This document shows positions 29,769 to 39,058 of a stretch of 58,602 nt of DNA, piece after piece. The translations under genes were made by a program, and so were the position numbers. Within the stretch, counting starts at the first letter, position 1. Each line of letters begins with the position of its first letter. Origin of the DNA: Stramenopiles sp. TOSAG23-3 (lineage: Eukaryota > Sar); assembly GCA_900128585.1 (NCBI GenBank), contig LT642153.1, positions 4,007 through 62,608 of the forward strand, written 5' to 3'. The notes under the pieces are model-generated. The model was given only the letters and a program-made list of their open reading frames with translations. It made no database searches and had not been told where the DNA came from.

Positions 29769-31148
29769 GGGTACTCTAGTTAACCCCTGTGGTCGACCGG
29801 ACCGCACAGTATCAATTTTAACAGATGGGCGATGTTCAATCTGGATCTACAAGGAATACTCCCTTTCTCCTTCTGTGAGAACTACTTGAAATAAAGAAAT
29901 TAAGAAAGCGAAAGAAAGATAAGATCATTTTAGTGATTCAAGCATAATATAATTTCTTAGAAGAAGGGGGGTCTCGGTGGTCAAAATGTAGTAAATAAAA
30001 AAAAAAAGAAGAAGAACGACGACGAAGAAGAAAAGAAAAAAAAAAGAAGAAGAAAGAAGAAGAGAAAGAAGAAAGAAGAAGAAGAAAGAAGAAGAAAACC
30101 ACCTCTTCTTCTAGGGAGGGAGGTCAATAAATAAAATCATGAAAATATATCTTCTATTTTAAATTATTTATTCTCATGATGATCATACTGTAAATAGTAA
30201 ATATCATCATAAAAATAAAATATTATTATAAAGACAGAAGAAGAGAGAGAGAAGAGGCTTCTACGATAATTGGATAATACAATGTATACGGTGGTACATC
30301 AGAAGAAATGAAAAGTTATTAATAATGAGTATACAAATATTTGTATTTGTATAACATAGGTATATAATCAGCATACAAGTATATTAATATATAACTAATC
30401 GTCTTACTTTCCTTGTTCCACTAGTGTGTTGTTGGTTGGACTGCTCCTCTTTTATTGAACTTCTGATAAGATCATCTCGAGCTCTAATCTTCGTAGACGT
30501 CTCTACGTATTATTAATAATACGATACATTATAATACCAATTGGTACCTTGGTATTCTACGAGGATATTATTAGTCTTTAAACTGTATACTGACTGTACC
30601 AACTTCTTTCTCTATTTTTTGAAATTGGTCGATCGACGACGATAAAGAAGGAATCATCTAAAACATACACACTGAATAGCATACGACTATATTATATGAA
30701 GAATACAAAGTCAGGTATACATAAAAATATAATAATGCTGTGTAATGTATCTTTGTATCTTAGCTTTAGAGACATTTCCCGCCACAACAACAACAAAAAT
30801 AAAAAATTAAATAATAGAAAAGGAAAGGAAAATCTTTATTATTAATTATATCATCATTATCACAGCAGCAAGAAGAAAGAAGAACAACAAGAAGACAATA
30901 ATAGTAAACGAACCCGAGAGGGGAGGGAGGAGCCATATTATTATACACGACAAGCAAAAGATGAAAACCGAAAAAATGACATTGAATTCAAAAGAAAGTC
31001 AACCGATTAAATGGATGAGTTTGATTTCCTCATTATTGATAAGTATTTAAGATAGACCGTGGTTGACCAGCAGGAATAAAAAAAAAGGTTTATATCCTTG
31101 AAAATACACTGCAAGAGACTACACTCACAATATTTTTAAAGCCCAGGT
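29769..31148. other. Divergent spacer upstream of primase gene
   Basis: Contains a poly-purine tract (listed separately), GGTACC at 30543-30548, AT-rich sequence and TACTAC-type repeats. No gene was recognised; the small frame at 30766-30957 (-) is low complexity. Confidence 0.5.
29996..30098. repeat. Poly-purine (GAA)n tract
   Basis: About 100 bases are nearly all A/G on the + strand (AAG/GAA units), interrupted only by GACGACG. It is in the divergent spacer of the tail-anchored and primase genes and could form triplex DNA. Confidence 0.85.
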
Positions 31149-32606
31149 ATGAACGTCGTTACCTCCGCCTCCTCGCTGCCAAACAGACGGGCGCAATCCA
31201 AGCGCAGTGCCACTGTCGAACCGGCCTTGAGCCTCTACCGGTTTCCTCCCAGCCATAATGTCAGCATTGATGAATTTGAGAAACTTGCGATCCAAAGGTT
31301 GCAGCTGCTGAGGACTATCGAAGCCCTTCATTCCAGGAATATTAAGGGAACCGATTTTAAACAGGCCCTGACAAAGGCGCAAAATCTGCTGCTCCCAATG
31401 GGAACGGCTGAAGAGCGTATGGCGGACAATACCTCCCACTTCGTATTGAGACTTGCGTACTGCAAAAGTGAGGACTTGAGGCGCTGGTTTCTCCAGCATG
31501 AATGTGATCTATTCCGCTTTCGGTTTCAACATAACTCTTCCTCTGCACAGATCGATGCATTTATGCGTGAGAACAATTTGGGGTATTCGCCGATAACACA
31601 CGAGGAAAAACGGGCCCTGAGGGAGCCGCTTCGCGCCGTATATTTTGGGAATATGCGTTCTGGGACAGCTGTCTCGAAGATCGAAGACTCGTTCTCTAGC
31701 CTAAAGTACTACAAGGTTCCTTTTTCGGAAGTATTGTCCATGGTGTCCCGAAGACAAGTCTACATACATGATGGTTTTGCGTACGTTCCCCGGGACTCTC
31801 TTATTACACTCCTGCAAGGCCGCTTTCGAGCATCCCTATCCAAGGAGCTGGCGACTGCATTTCAGGCCTTGCCGCAAATATATGACGACAAACGAATAGC
31901 GCCACTGTTGAGAAACATTAGCAAGCTGTACGTCGGAAAGGATTACAATTCTTCGGCGGCCAAAGGGGAAGTCAAAGCTGGGTCGATCGACGGTTTGGTC
32001 ACAGAAGGTGCAATGCCAGCATGCATGAGCGAGCTGCACAATGCCCTCAAGCGCGATCACCACTTGCGCCATGCGGGGAGGATGCAATATGGACTGTTCC
32101 TCAAGGGCATTGGGCTGTCCCTCGAAGATGCGCTCATATTCTGGCAACGAGAATTTACAAAGAAAGTCACCCTCGAGGTGTTCAATAAACAGTATGCGTA
32201 CAACATTCGCCACAACTACGGTAAAGAAGGGAAACGCGCCGACTACAGTCCTTACTCTTGCCAAAAAATTATATTGGGCGCTGCACCTGGCCACGGTGAA
32301 TTCCACGGCTGCCCCTACAAGGAGTATGATAGCGTTCATTTGACAAATATGCTACGAAAAATGAAGATTGGATCAGGTGACATATCTGATATCGTAGAGA
32401 CAGCACAGAGAAAAGATTACCAACTTGCTTGCAGAAAGCAGTTTGAAGCCCGCCACAAACGTATTGGTGACGACGTCGGGAACCACCCCAACGCATTTTT
32501 TGAGGCCAGTCAAATGGGAAAACAGCCTGGAAGCGGGGACGATGCTGCAAGCAATGGGCACAAAACTGCAGTGCCGAGTGAGAAAGCTGACGGATTTGTT
32601 GCTTAA
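31149..32606 (+). CDS. PRIM2: DNA primase large subunit (4Fe-4S)
   Basis: This 485-residue protein matches PRIM2/p58 of the DNA polymerase alpha-primase complex, which makes the RNA-DNA primers of nuclear replication. Family blocks are ALSLYRFPPSHNVSIDEFEKLA near the N-terminus, DNTSHFVLRLAYCKSEDLRRWF and MREN. The C-terminal iron-sulfur domain has MPACM, then HHLRHAGRMQYGLFLKGIGLSLEDAL and YNIRHNYGKEGKRADYSPYSCQ. GEFHGCPYK and YQLACRKQF complete it. The four cluster ligands are Cys 292, 371, 388 and 428, all intact and spaced as in animal enzymes. The ATG at 31149 is the natural start. It is intronless. The small subunit is not in the window. Confidence 0.93.
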   Translation: MNVVTSASSLPNRRAQSKRSATVEPALSLYRFPPSHNVSIDEFEKLAIQRLQLLRTIEALHSRNIKGTDFKQALTKAQNLLLPMGTAEERMADNTSHFVLRLAYCKSEDLRRWFLQHECDLFRFRFQHNSSSAQIDAFMRENNLGYSPITHEEKRALREPLRAVYFGNMRSGTAVSKIEDSFSSLKYYKVPFSEVLSMVSRRQVYIHDGFAYVPRDSLITLLQGRFRASLSKELATAFQALPQIYDDKRIAPLLRNISKLYVGKDYNSSAAKGEVKAGSIDGLVTEGAMPACMSELHNALKRDHHLRHAGRMQYGLFLKGIGLSLEDALIFWQREFTKKVTLEVFNKQYAYNIRHNYGKEGKRADYSPYSCQKIILGAAPGHGEFHGCPYKEYDSVHLTNMLRKMKIGSGDISDIVETAQRKDYQLACRKQFEARHKRIGDDVGNHPNAFFEASQMGKQPGSGDDAASNGHKTAVPSEKADGFVA

Positions 32607-32917
32607 AAAACTTACAGACTCTCGTGTGTGAAACTGTAAATTATTATTGGATCCCGCGGAAAATGACGAGCGAGACAATTTAAATTTATTTCTTCATTTT
32701 TTTAAAGCATTTTAAATGTGAAAAATGTATACATGCTTGAGTGCTATATTTTACGAATTCAGCTTTATTTTTTTAAAAACAAATTATAAAAAAACTAATG
32801 ATATATAGTATGCTTTAAGCCTCTCATTTTATAAAGCATGAAAGCTTAAGTTTTAAATTTCCAATTTTGATGATTGTCTTGGAACCCCACCCATTCCCAT
32901 GCCAGAAGGGCAGAACA
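32607..32917. other. Convergent spacer, PRIM2 / Myb-like gene
   Basis: AT-rich 3' flanks of the two converging genes. No other feature is seen. Confidence 0.5.
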
Positions 32918-33400
32918 TCAACATTGAAAATCGGGGATTTCATCTTCATCAATTAGAAGACCGTGGACCCACCGTTCTGTAGACAGGCCAATTTTTCTGT
33001 TTTTTTCAAGTTCTGTTTTAATCAACTCTTCTCCGCCTTTCCATCCATTGTACTTTTTAAGGTTCTGCGCGCCAAGCAAACGGCAAGCTTTCAACTTCAA
33101 TTCTAACTCGTCCCATGCTGGCAACAAATTTCTGCGGATGTCTGACCAGTGGCCAACACCAAAACGTTCGATTCCACACTTTAATAGTTTAGCTTCCGCA
33201 GCCCCCCAACTCAAATTCTCAGCACTCTTTGGCTTAAAATACAATTTATCAAATCTTCCTAACCCATCAACCATCCCCTTGGGACACATAACGGTTCTAA
33301 TTTTGTAAACCCAGTTGGTATCGCGTTCGTACAAGCCTTCACACTTCTCAGCACCGTTCGAGTTTCCTTCGGCAACGTCGCCAGAGATTAAACTGGTCAT
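32918..33400 (-). CDS. Small Myb/SANT-like protein
   Basis: This 160-residue protein contains one Myb/SANT-like helix-turn-helix at about residues 64-100 (LSWGAAEAKLLKCGIERFG, then GHWSDIRRNLLPAW), with tryptophans in the usual places. A second helical segment with LKACRLLGAQNLKKYNGWKG follows, and an acidic end (LLIDEDEIPDFQC). A nuclear DNA- or histone-binding role is plausible. Family beyond Myb/SANT-like is not recognised. The start ATG at 33400 leaves no large upstream open frame. It converges on PRIM2. Confidence 0.65.
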   Translation of the reverse strand: MTSLISGDVAEGNSNGAEKCEGLYERDTNWVYKIRTVMCPKGMVDGLGRFDKLYFKPKSAENLSWGAAEAKLLKCGIERFGVGHWSDIRRNLLPAWDELELKLKACRLLGAQNLKKYNGWKGGEELIKTELEKNRKIGLSTERWVHGLLIDEDEIPDFQC

Positions 33401-34519
33401 CGGACTTTAGGGGGTTATTGTTACTATCACTTGCCAACTAACTAGAAACGGCAGGTACTAAATTCTACGTGTGTGTCTTTACAGTTATATCGTCATATTT
33501 ATCATGTACTTCTTATCGTTCATATATGAAATTCATGTAATTGCTATCATGATAATGGTTCCAGACGTCTCTTTCGACTAGTTAAACACTCAAGAAGAAG
33601 AAGAAGAAGAAGAACAAGAAGAAGAAGAAGAAGAAGAAGAAGAAAAAAGAAGAAACACAACACAACACACAACACTCAATAGAAGGAAGAGAAATAGATG
33701 ATGATATTATTTTTCATCCTCTTTTTTTATAATTAATACTATCCATATCGTATACTAACCAATTCTGTATCCTATAAAAGGAAGAAGAAAGAAAAAAGGA
33801 AGGCGCGGGAAGCGGGAACGTAACACTATTAATATATTCGATATTTTTTAATAAAAAACTATATAAATATAGGAATACTATAGGGGACGTACATATTATT
33901 AGATAGGTTTAGTATTCGGTATAGACTAGTAGAAGTTATTCAAGTACGGTTATAATTATAATGTACTGGGTTCGTACTACTCATAATACTTTTTTCTTTG
34001 AATGCTGCTCTTCTTCTTCTTTGCTTTTATTATTTTACCGGTCGGTACCCTTGGGTGGGCAGCAGCGCTAGCTAGCTGCTTTTTCTTCTGCCAAAAAAAT
34101 AATATTATTAATAAAAAATAAAATAATAATAAAAAATAGATAGATTATTATAATAATCTAAATTTTCAAACACAACAACAACTGTTTCAACAGGAATGAA
34201 TATAGACCGTAGTGGATAGATAAATAGAAAAAAATCATTATTTTGAATATGGAGAGTCTTTCGATTTTAAATAAAAAAACAACAAACTTGGAGCTGCGTG
34301 CCTTCATGCGTATGTCATTTTTAATTTATTCGAAGGTTTAATTGTTTAACTGCACTTGTACTGTCTGAGTTGTTCGAATACTTGGTTGCTACTTACTTAG
34401 CAAGTTACAGCGGCAAAAACAAAACTGGGTTCACGAGGGGAGAGTCGTGGTAGACCGGATTGGGCTTTCGTTCAACGCCAAGCGGTAACATATAGAAAAA
34501 AATAACTTAGTTCGTAGCA
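33401..34519. other. Divergent spacer upstream of GCP5/6 gene
   Basis: Holds a (GAA)n tract at 33592-33655, AT-rich DNA and the word GGTCGGTACC ending at 34049. No gene was recognised. Confidence 0.5.
33592..33655. repeat. (GAA)n microsatellite
   Basis: About 20 units of AAG/GAA with one C interruption near 33615. Purine-only strand is +. Confidence 0.85.
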
Positions 34520-37500
34520 ATGAGTCGGCAGTCGACACCCTTAAAAACGGGGCCAAAGTTCGCCATTGCTGCTTCTTTGACAAAGGGGTTGCCCAGGAAC
34601 AGTCATCAAAGTTCGCCCGCAGCCAGATTCAGCGGACAAAAAGGTGAGCGCAAGGCACCGAACAGTCGGAATGGGAGTGCTGGAAGGCAGTCCAGTGCGC
34701 CTAAAAAAATTGAGCCTAGGCAACAACAAGAAAGTGTATATAGTCTGATTAGTTCCCTAGCGAACAAACTTGCAAGAGCAGACATCGACGACCCGTTTGA
34801 CTTTGAACGGTCAAGTTTCGTGCTCCAGCGACAGAAAAAGATATTCAAACGGCTCTTTGACACTCTACTCAACGTTGACGGTAGTTCTCCAAAGAAAATT
34901 GTCTTAGACCCTTTTGTAAATTGTGACGGGTGCTTGTTTTCCATGAGGCGCAATAATCGCAACATTTCCCGTGCGACAAAGCTTGAGAAGGCCCTTAAAC
35001 TTTACTCAAATGACACGGGCCATACATTTAACAAGCCGCTCGCTCTGCGAGTCATTTTTGAATTGAGGTGTATGACTGCGAAGGATAAATTCGCGCAAAG
35101 TGGGAAAGAAATTTCGAACCTTACATTAGGTAGCAAAATATTGAATACTGTAACCAAGGGGTTGACAGGAAAAGCTGTGTATATGTGCAAACCTTTTAGA
35201 GACTTAGAGCGAACCGCTGAAGACCTAGTGTCCGTTAAAGGAATGGAGCAATGGGTCGGGGGCACATCTCATACGACGAAGCACGGCGAAACCGACGAAT
35301 CAAGGACAAGAATGAATGGTAGTGCAGAAACACTGTTTGGGGCATTGTCTCATCGACCGATGTCATCTTTTTCTAGCGCTTTTCTTCGTTTTGATTATGC
35401 TATACAAATTCCACAGTTGAATTCCCAGGAGGTAAATTTACTAACAAATGTAGAAACGAAAGATATGAATATGTCAGCGTTAAAAACAAAACAAACCGTT
35501 CAAAAGGATCAACCCCGCCCCAGAACAAATGTCGTAGACCAAGAGGGAAAATTTCCTTCGGAACAGGAAGTCCAAACGCTTGAAAATAATCCAATTGATT
35601 CTGTAATGAATTGGGAAAATCTAGAAAATAGTGGTCGTGTAAATTGTGCGTCCGCGAAAAGGGGAACTGGTGATTCGCTTGGAAAGTTCCACGGGTTTTC
35701 AAAATTTCGAAACTCCCTGCGCACAAGAAAAGGAAACGGACCGTCGTATTCAACCGACTATAGTCTTCTGGGTAATCAGGCCGGTAAATCCGGTAGAAAT
35801 GCCATTGACAAGAAAATTGACCACTCTAGCGACATAACGTGTTTGATGTTGCTCGTGCAAGGGATTCCTTCTCCCAAGTATAAATTCAATATTGCGGAAG
35901 AGCGATTTGTGCCGTGCTCTTCGGGGAAAGTTTCATCAGCTTGTTCGTCTGTTCTAGATGGCTTAACGGCTCCTTGGACGCGCTGCGGTACAATGTATCG
36001 ACGGCTGGAGCGTGGTTTGTCGTATTTTTCCAATGAACAAAACGGCGGTAAAATTATGGCAGCGTTTTCAAGTGCAGTTCTGTCTTACTTTGCGACACAT
36101 TGCGCGTACGCGGTATCTTTGTCCGAAACCATTAGCATTCGTCAAAATCCAAGGGAACCCTACACAAGTGGGGTCCATGTTGTCGAAATAATCTCGTATA
36201 TGGAACCATGGATACAGCGCATTTATTGGCTCGCTGATTTATGCTATGTCGATGATTCTGAACTTTCTGAAGATGTTCAACCTGGATTCCGACTTCCGTA
36301 CCGGGGAGGTCAATTACTATCGTATATACACGAAGAGCTATCAGCCGAGGCACTTATGTTTGGCCATTCCAATAATTCAAATTTTAACGAGTCCTCGATC
36401 AGACACACGATACTCAAACACCTGTTTGTTCGCTCACTGGCGCCTTGGACTGAGTATTTGTGCACTTGGCTGTTTACTTCCAATGTTCAGCAAAAGCGCC
36501 AGTGCAAAAGCGAATTTTTGATTGAGGCAACTGATAATAATAGTGCTTTTAAGAATGACAATTTTTTTGAACTGCAGTTCAAATTTTTGCGAAAAAATGA
36601 GGTTCCCTCTTTTTTAGACAGTAACATTTGTCGCTGTATTGTCCGTGCCGCAGAGTATCTATATTTACTGAGCATGTGCGACATGAAACAGACGAGGACA
36701 TTAATACCTTCGCTCCTTAACAATGCTAGCCAAAGAGGTGCTGTTGGTCTTCAACTCCCCACGCCCGAGGACGTCGTCGCTGCAGGCAACAGTAATGTGT
36801 TCAAGAATCCCAATGATGGTGCTGATGACGCTGTGGGTAGGGAAGAACTAAAAGCCCCTGGTAGTTTGACTTCAGCCGATAAAATTAGATTGGCGGCGGC
36901 GGAAGACACAACCGAACGGGATTTTTTGGTGGCCGCTGCCTTCGAACGCAAAAGAGTGTATTTACGGAGCCTGAAATCTCAGGCAAGTGAACTCGATAGG
37001 AAGAAAAGAGAGTTGGAGTATGAAAACAATAAATTTGATCTGTTTTTTCTTTCGAAGCTAGCAACCGAGACTCCACGTGCGCTTGGCGGCGGCGGTGCTT
37101 TGCCAGACAACGACAATTTAAAACGTGCTGCAAAATCGTTGCTTCTGGAAAAATATGGCGCCAAAATTCAGGCAGCGGAACTGCGCACAAAACTGGCAAA
37201 GTGGCGAGTGAGGCGGCAGCAATTATTGCCCCGATCGAAGACAGCGTTGAAAAATATGCTTTTGGAAGAGGCAAATAATGAGAGATCCAGACGCAAGACT
37301 GGACAAGTCCACGATAGCAATGTTTTGAGTGACAGGCCTGGCATTCAGGCTGACGACGGAGTGGTCGCATCTTCAAAGCAAGATGAGCAAAGCGGGGAAG
37401 AAAACCGACCCGCTGGCTCTACTCTCCAACACGACACAGAACAATTCGACATAAACCAGTCTGTTGGCGAGAAAATATCCGATGGTCAGCAAGAACGAAC

Positions 37501-38992
37501 TGAAATGGTGCACACCGACGAAGAGAATAATGGTACCGAATCCGATGGGGGTGCCATTTCGCACACAACTGCTGCTAGTGAAGAAGATAGGGGTGAAGAG
37601 CCTGGCCCAAGTAAAAAAACTCTTGCTCAATCCGGTAGTTATCAGATTCCATCAGACGTGGGAGGGAATGTTGTCGCAGCCTTCCCCCAAACTAATATTG
37701 TCACAAAAAATAAGATAGGTAAAGATGTGCTGGTTAAGGGGGCTAGGTCTCCCATGAAGGAAGTCAATCATGAAGTGAGTCAATCTGAAACCACAAGCGA
37801 AAAGAGCAACGCCCATATAGGGGGGCTGCCCAAAAAATCGATGCTGGTCGTAGACGTCAAAAAGAATGAGCATACGCCAGACAAATCAGCCAAGAACTCG
37901 CATGATAATAAATACCAAGACATTTCCATTTTCGTTAAACGAATTGTTTTGGACCCAGCACTTCGCCAATGTAAACTTATCAACAAGGCGGCCCTGAAGT
38001 ACTTCGTGGAGACCCTGCAGATTAAAAATGTTTTAGTCTGTATCCGCGACTACGTATTGATGAACAAAGGGCATGTGATGCAAGAGTTTGTCGGAAAAGT
38101 TTGGAACGGGATACGTGCCCCTGGCATTTTCCTGGACTGGTCTCTTGAAAGTGTTGTCAACGGGGCGTTTAAGGGCGCTCTCAGCACATTCAAGGCGGAC
38201 GAAAATGTTGTTAAAGAGTGTCTCTTTCACAGGGTGTCCCAGAATCCTACCACAACTCGTGAACGTGGTACGGCGTACAGCCCATTTTCTTTGGATTATA
38301 TTTCTCCCGAAATACAGCTGAAATGGCCTTGCAATGTCGTGATTACGAAATCGCATTTGACGTCCCTGGTAGAAGTCAATACTACGTTGATGCGACTACA
38401 GGTCATGGCCCACATGTTACATCGATCGTGGGTGAGTCTGAAAGTTATCTGCGCAGAGCGACGGAAGCTAGATACTTTTAAAAAGTTACCAAATGTGTTT
38501 CACATATACCGTAGAGATGCCAGTCAGTTTGTGGACGCGTTTTACAATTATGTGGTGCAATCTGCAGATGTGTCTTGGGTTACGTTATACAGAGAGCTGG
38601 AAGGGGCTAATACAAACGCTGTTGAAGACCTACATGGTTTAATTTTGGCATTTGAAAACTTTACGTGTTCAACATTGGAAAGGACGTTCATTCGCAACAA
38701 AAAAGTGATGAATTGTCTGATAGAAAACTTAAGCACCATTGCTGAATTGTGTGCAATGATAGAAACCTTGTACGTGTCTGTCACGGCGCTTATGGTATCT
38801 TCTACATATGTAAACAACGAAGTGTTAAAGGACAGTGTGTCTCAATTTGACCTGTTCAACCAACAAATGCACCGCTCATTTCAGAAATTCAATCGTGGGA
38901 AGAAGTCCTTGCAGTCTATACTTACGGAACTCAATGCTGGTAGGTCGCAAGAATATTACGGCAGAGAATTGTTACTGAAACTAAGTTTGTAA
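34520..38992 (+). CDS. Gamma-tubulin complex component, GCP5/6 type
   Basis: At 1490 residues this is the largest gene of the window. The N-terminal third includes LISSLANKLARADIDDPFDF. The GRIP1 region starts near residue 434 (SDITCLMLLVQGIPSPKYKF) and runs through VVEIISYMEPWIQRIYWLADLC, YIHEELS and ILKHLFVRSLAPWTEYLCTWLF. A charged, poorly conserved insert (about 740-1130) contains coiled coil (ERKRVYLRSLKSQASELDRKK) and disordered Glu/Ser/Thr sequence. GRIP2, which binds gamma-tubulin, spans about 1134-1490 (FVKRIVLDPALRQCKLINKA to the end). A large insert between GRIP halves is the mark of GCP6 (GCP5 has a smaller one), proteins that nucleate microtubules in the gamma-TuRC at centrosomes. 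AATAAA at 38997 follows the stop closely. The end is only 66 bp from the converging F-box-like gene. Confidence 0.85.
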   Translation: MSRQSTPLKTGPKFAIAASLTKGLPRNSHQSSPAARFSGQKGERKAPNSRNGSAGRQSSAPKKIEPRQQQESVYSLISSLANKLARADIDDPFDFERSSFVLQRQKKIFKRLFDTLLNVDGSSPKKIVLDPFVNCDGCLFSMRRNNRNISRATKLEKALKLYSNDTGHTFNKPLALRVIFELRCMTAKDKFAQSGKEISNLTLGSKILNTVTKGLTGKAVYMCKPFRDLERTAEDLVSVKGMEQWVGGTSHTTKHGETDESRTRMNGSAETLFGALSHRPMSSFSSAFLRFDYAIQIPQLNSQEVNLLTNVETKDMNMSALKTKQTVQKDQPRPRTNVVDQEGKFPSEQEVQTLENNPIDSVMNWENLENSGRVNCASAKRGTGDSLGKFHGFSKFRNSLRTRKGNGPSYSTDYSLLGNQAGKSGRNAIDKKIDHSSDITCLMLLVQGIPSPKYKFNIAEERFVPCSSGKVSSACSSVLDGLTAPWTRCGTMYRRLERGLSYFSNEQNGGKIMAAFSSAVLSYFATHCAYAVSLSETISIRQNPREPYTSGVHVVEIISYMEPWIQRIYWLADLCYVDDSELSEDVQPGFRLPYRGGQLLSYIHEELSAEALMFGHSNNSNFNESSIRHTILKHLFVRSLAPWTEYLCTWLFTSNVQQKRQCKSEFLIEATDNNSAFKNDNFFELQFKFLRKNEVPSFLDSNICRCIVRAAEYLYLLSMCDMKQTRTLIPSLLNNASQRGAVGLQLPTPEDVVAAGNSNVFKNPNDGADDAVGREELKAPGSLTSADKIRLAAAEDTTERDFLVAAAFERKRVYLRSLKSQASELDRKKRELEYENNKFDLFFLSKLATETPRALGGGGALPDNDNLKRAAKSLLLEKYGAKIQAAELRTKLAKWRVRRQQLLPRSKTALKNMLLEEANNERSRRKTGQVHDSNVLSDRPGIQADDGVVASSKQDEQSGEENRPAGSTLQHDTEQFDINQSVGEKISDGQQERTEMVHTDEENNGTESDGGAISHTTAASEEDRGEEPGPSKKTLAQSGSYQIPSDVGGNVVAAFPQTNIVTKNKIGKDVLVKGARSPMKEVNHEVSQSETTSEKSNAHIGGLPKKSMLVVDVKKNEHTPDKSAKNSHDNKYQDISIFVKRIVLDPALRQCKLINKAALKYFVETLQIKNVLVCIRDYVLMNKGHVMQEFVGKVWNGIRAPGIFLDWSLESVVNGAFKGALSTFKADENVVKECLFHRVSQNPTTTRERGTAYSPFSLDYISPEIQLKWPCNVVITKSHLTSLVEVNTTLMRLQVMAHMLHRSWVSLKVICAERRKLDTFKKLPNVFHIYRRDASQFVDAFYNYVVQSADVSWVTLYRELEGANTNAVEDLHGLILAFENFTCSTLERTFIRNKKVMNCLIENLSTIAELCAMIETLYVSVTALMVSSTYVNNEVLKDSVSQFDLFNQQMHRSFQKFNRGKKSLQSILTELNAGRSQEYYGRELLLKLSL

Positions 38993-39058
38993 ATTTAATA
39001 AAAATGTAAAATCCAAAAAGGAAACACGCCCCTTCGTAAAATAATTAAAATATAATTC

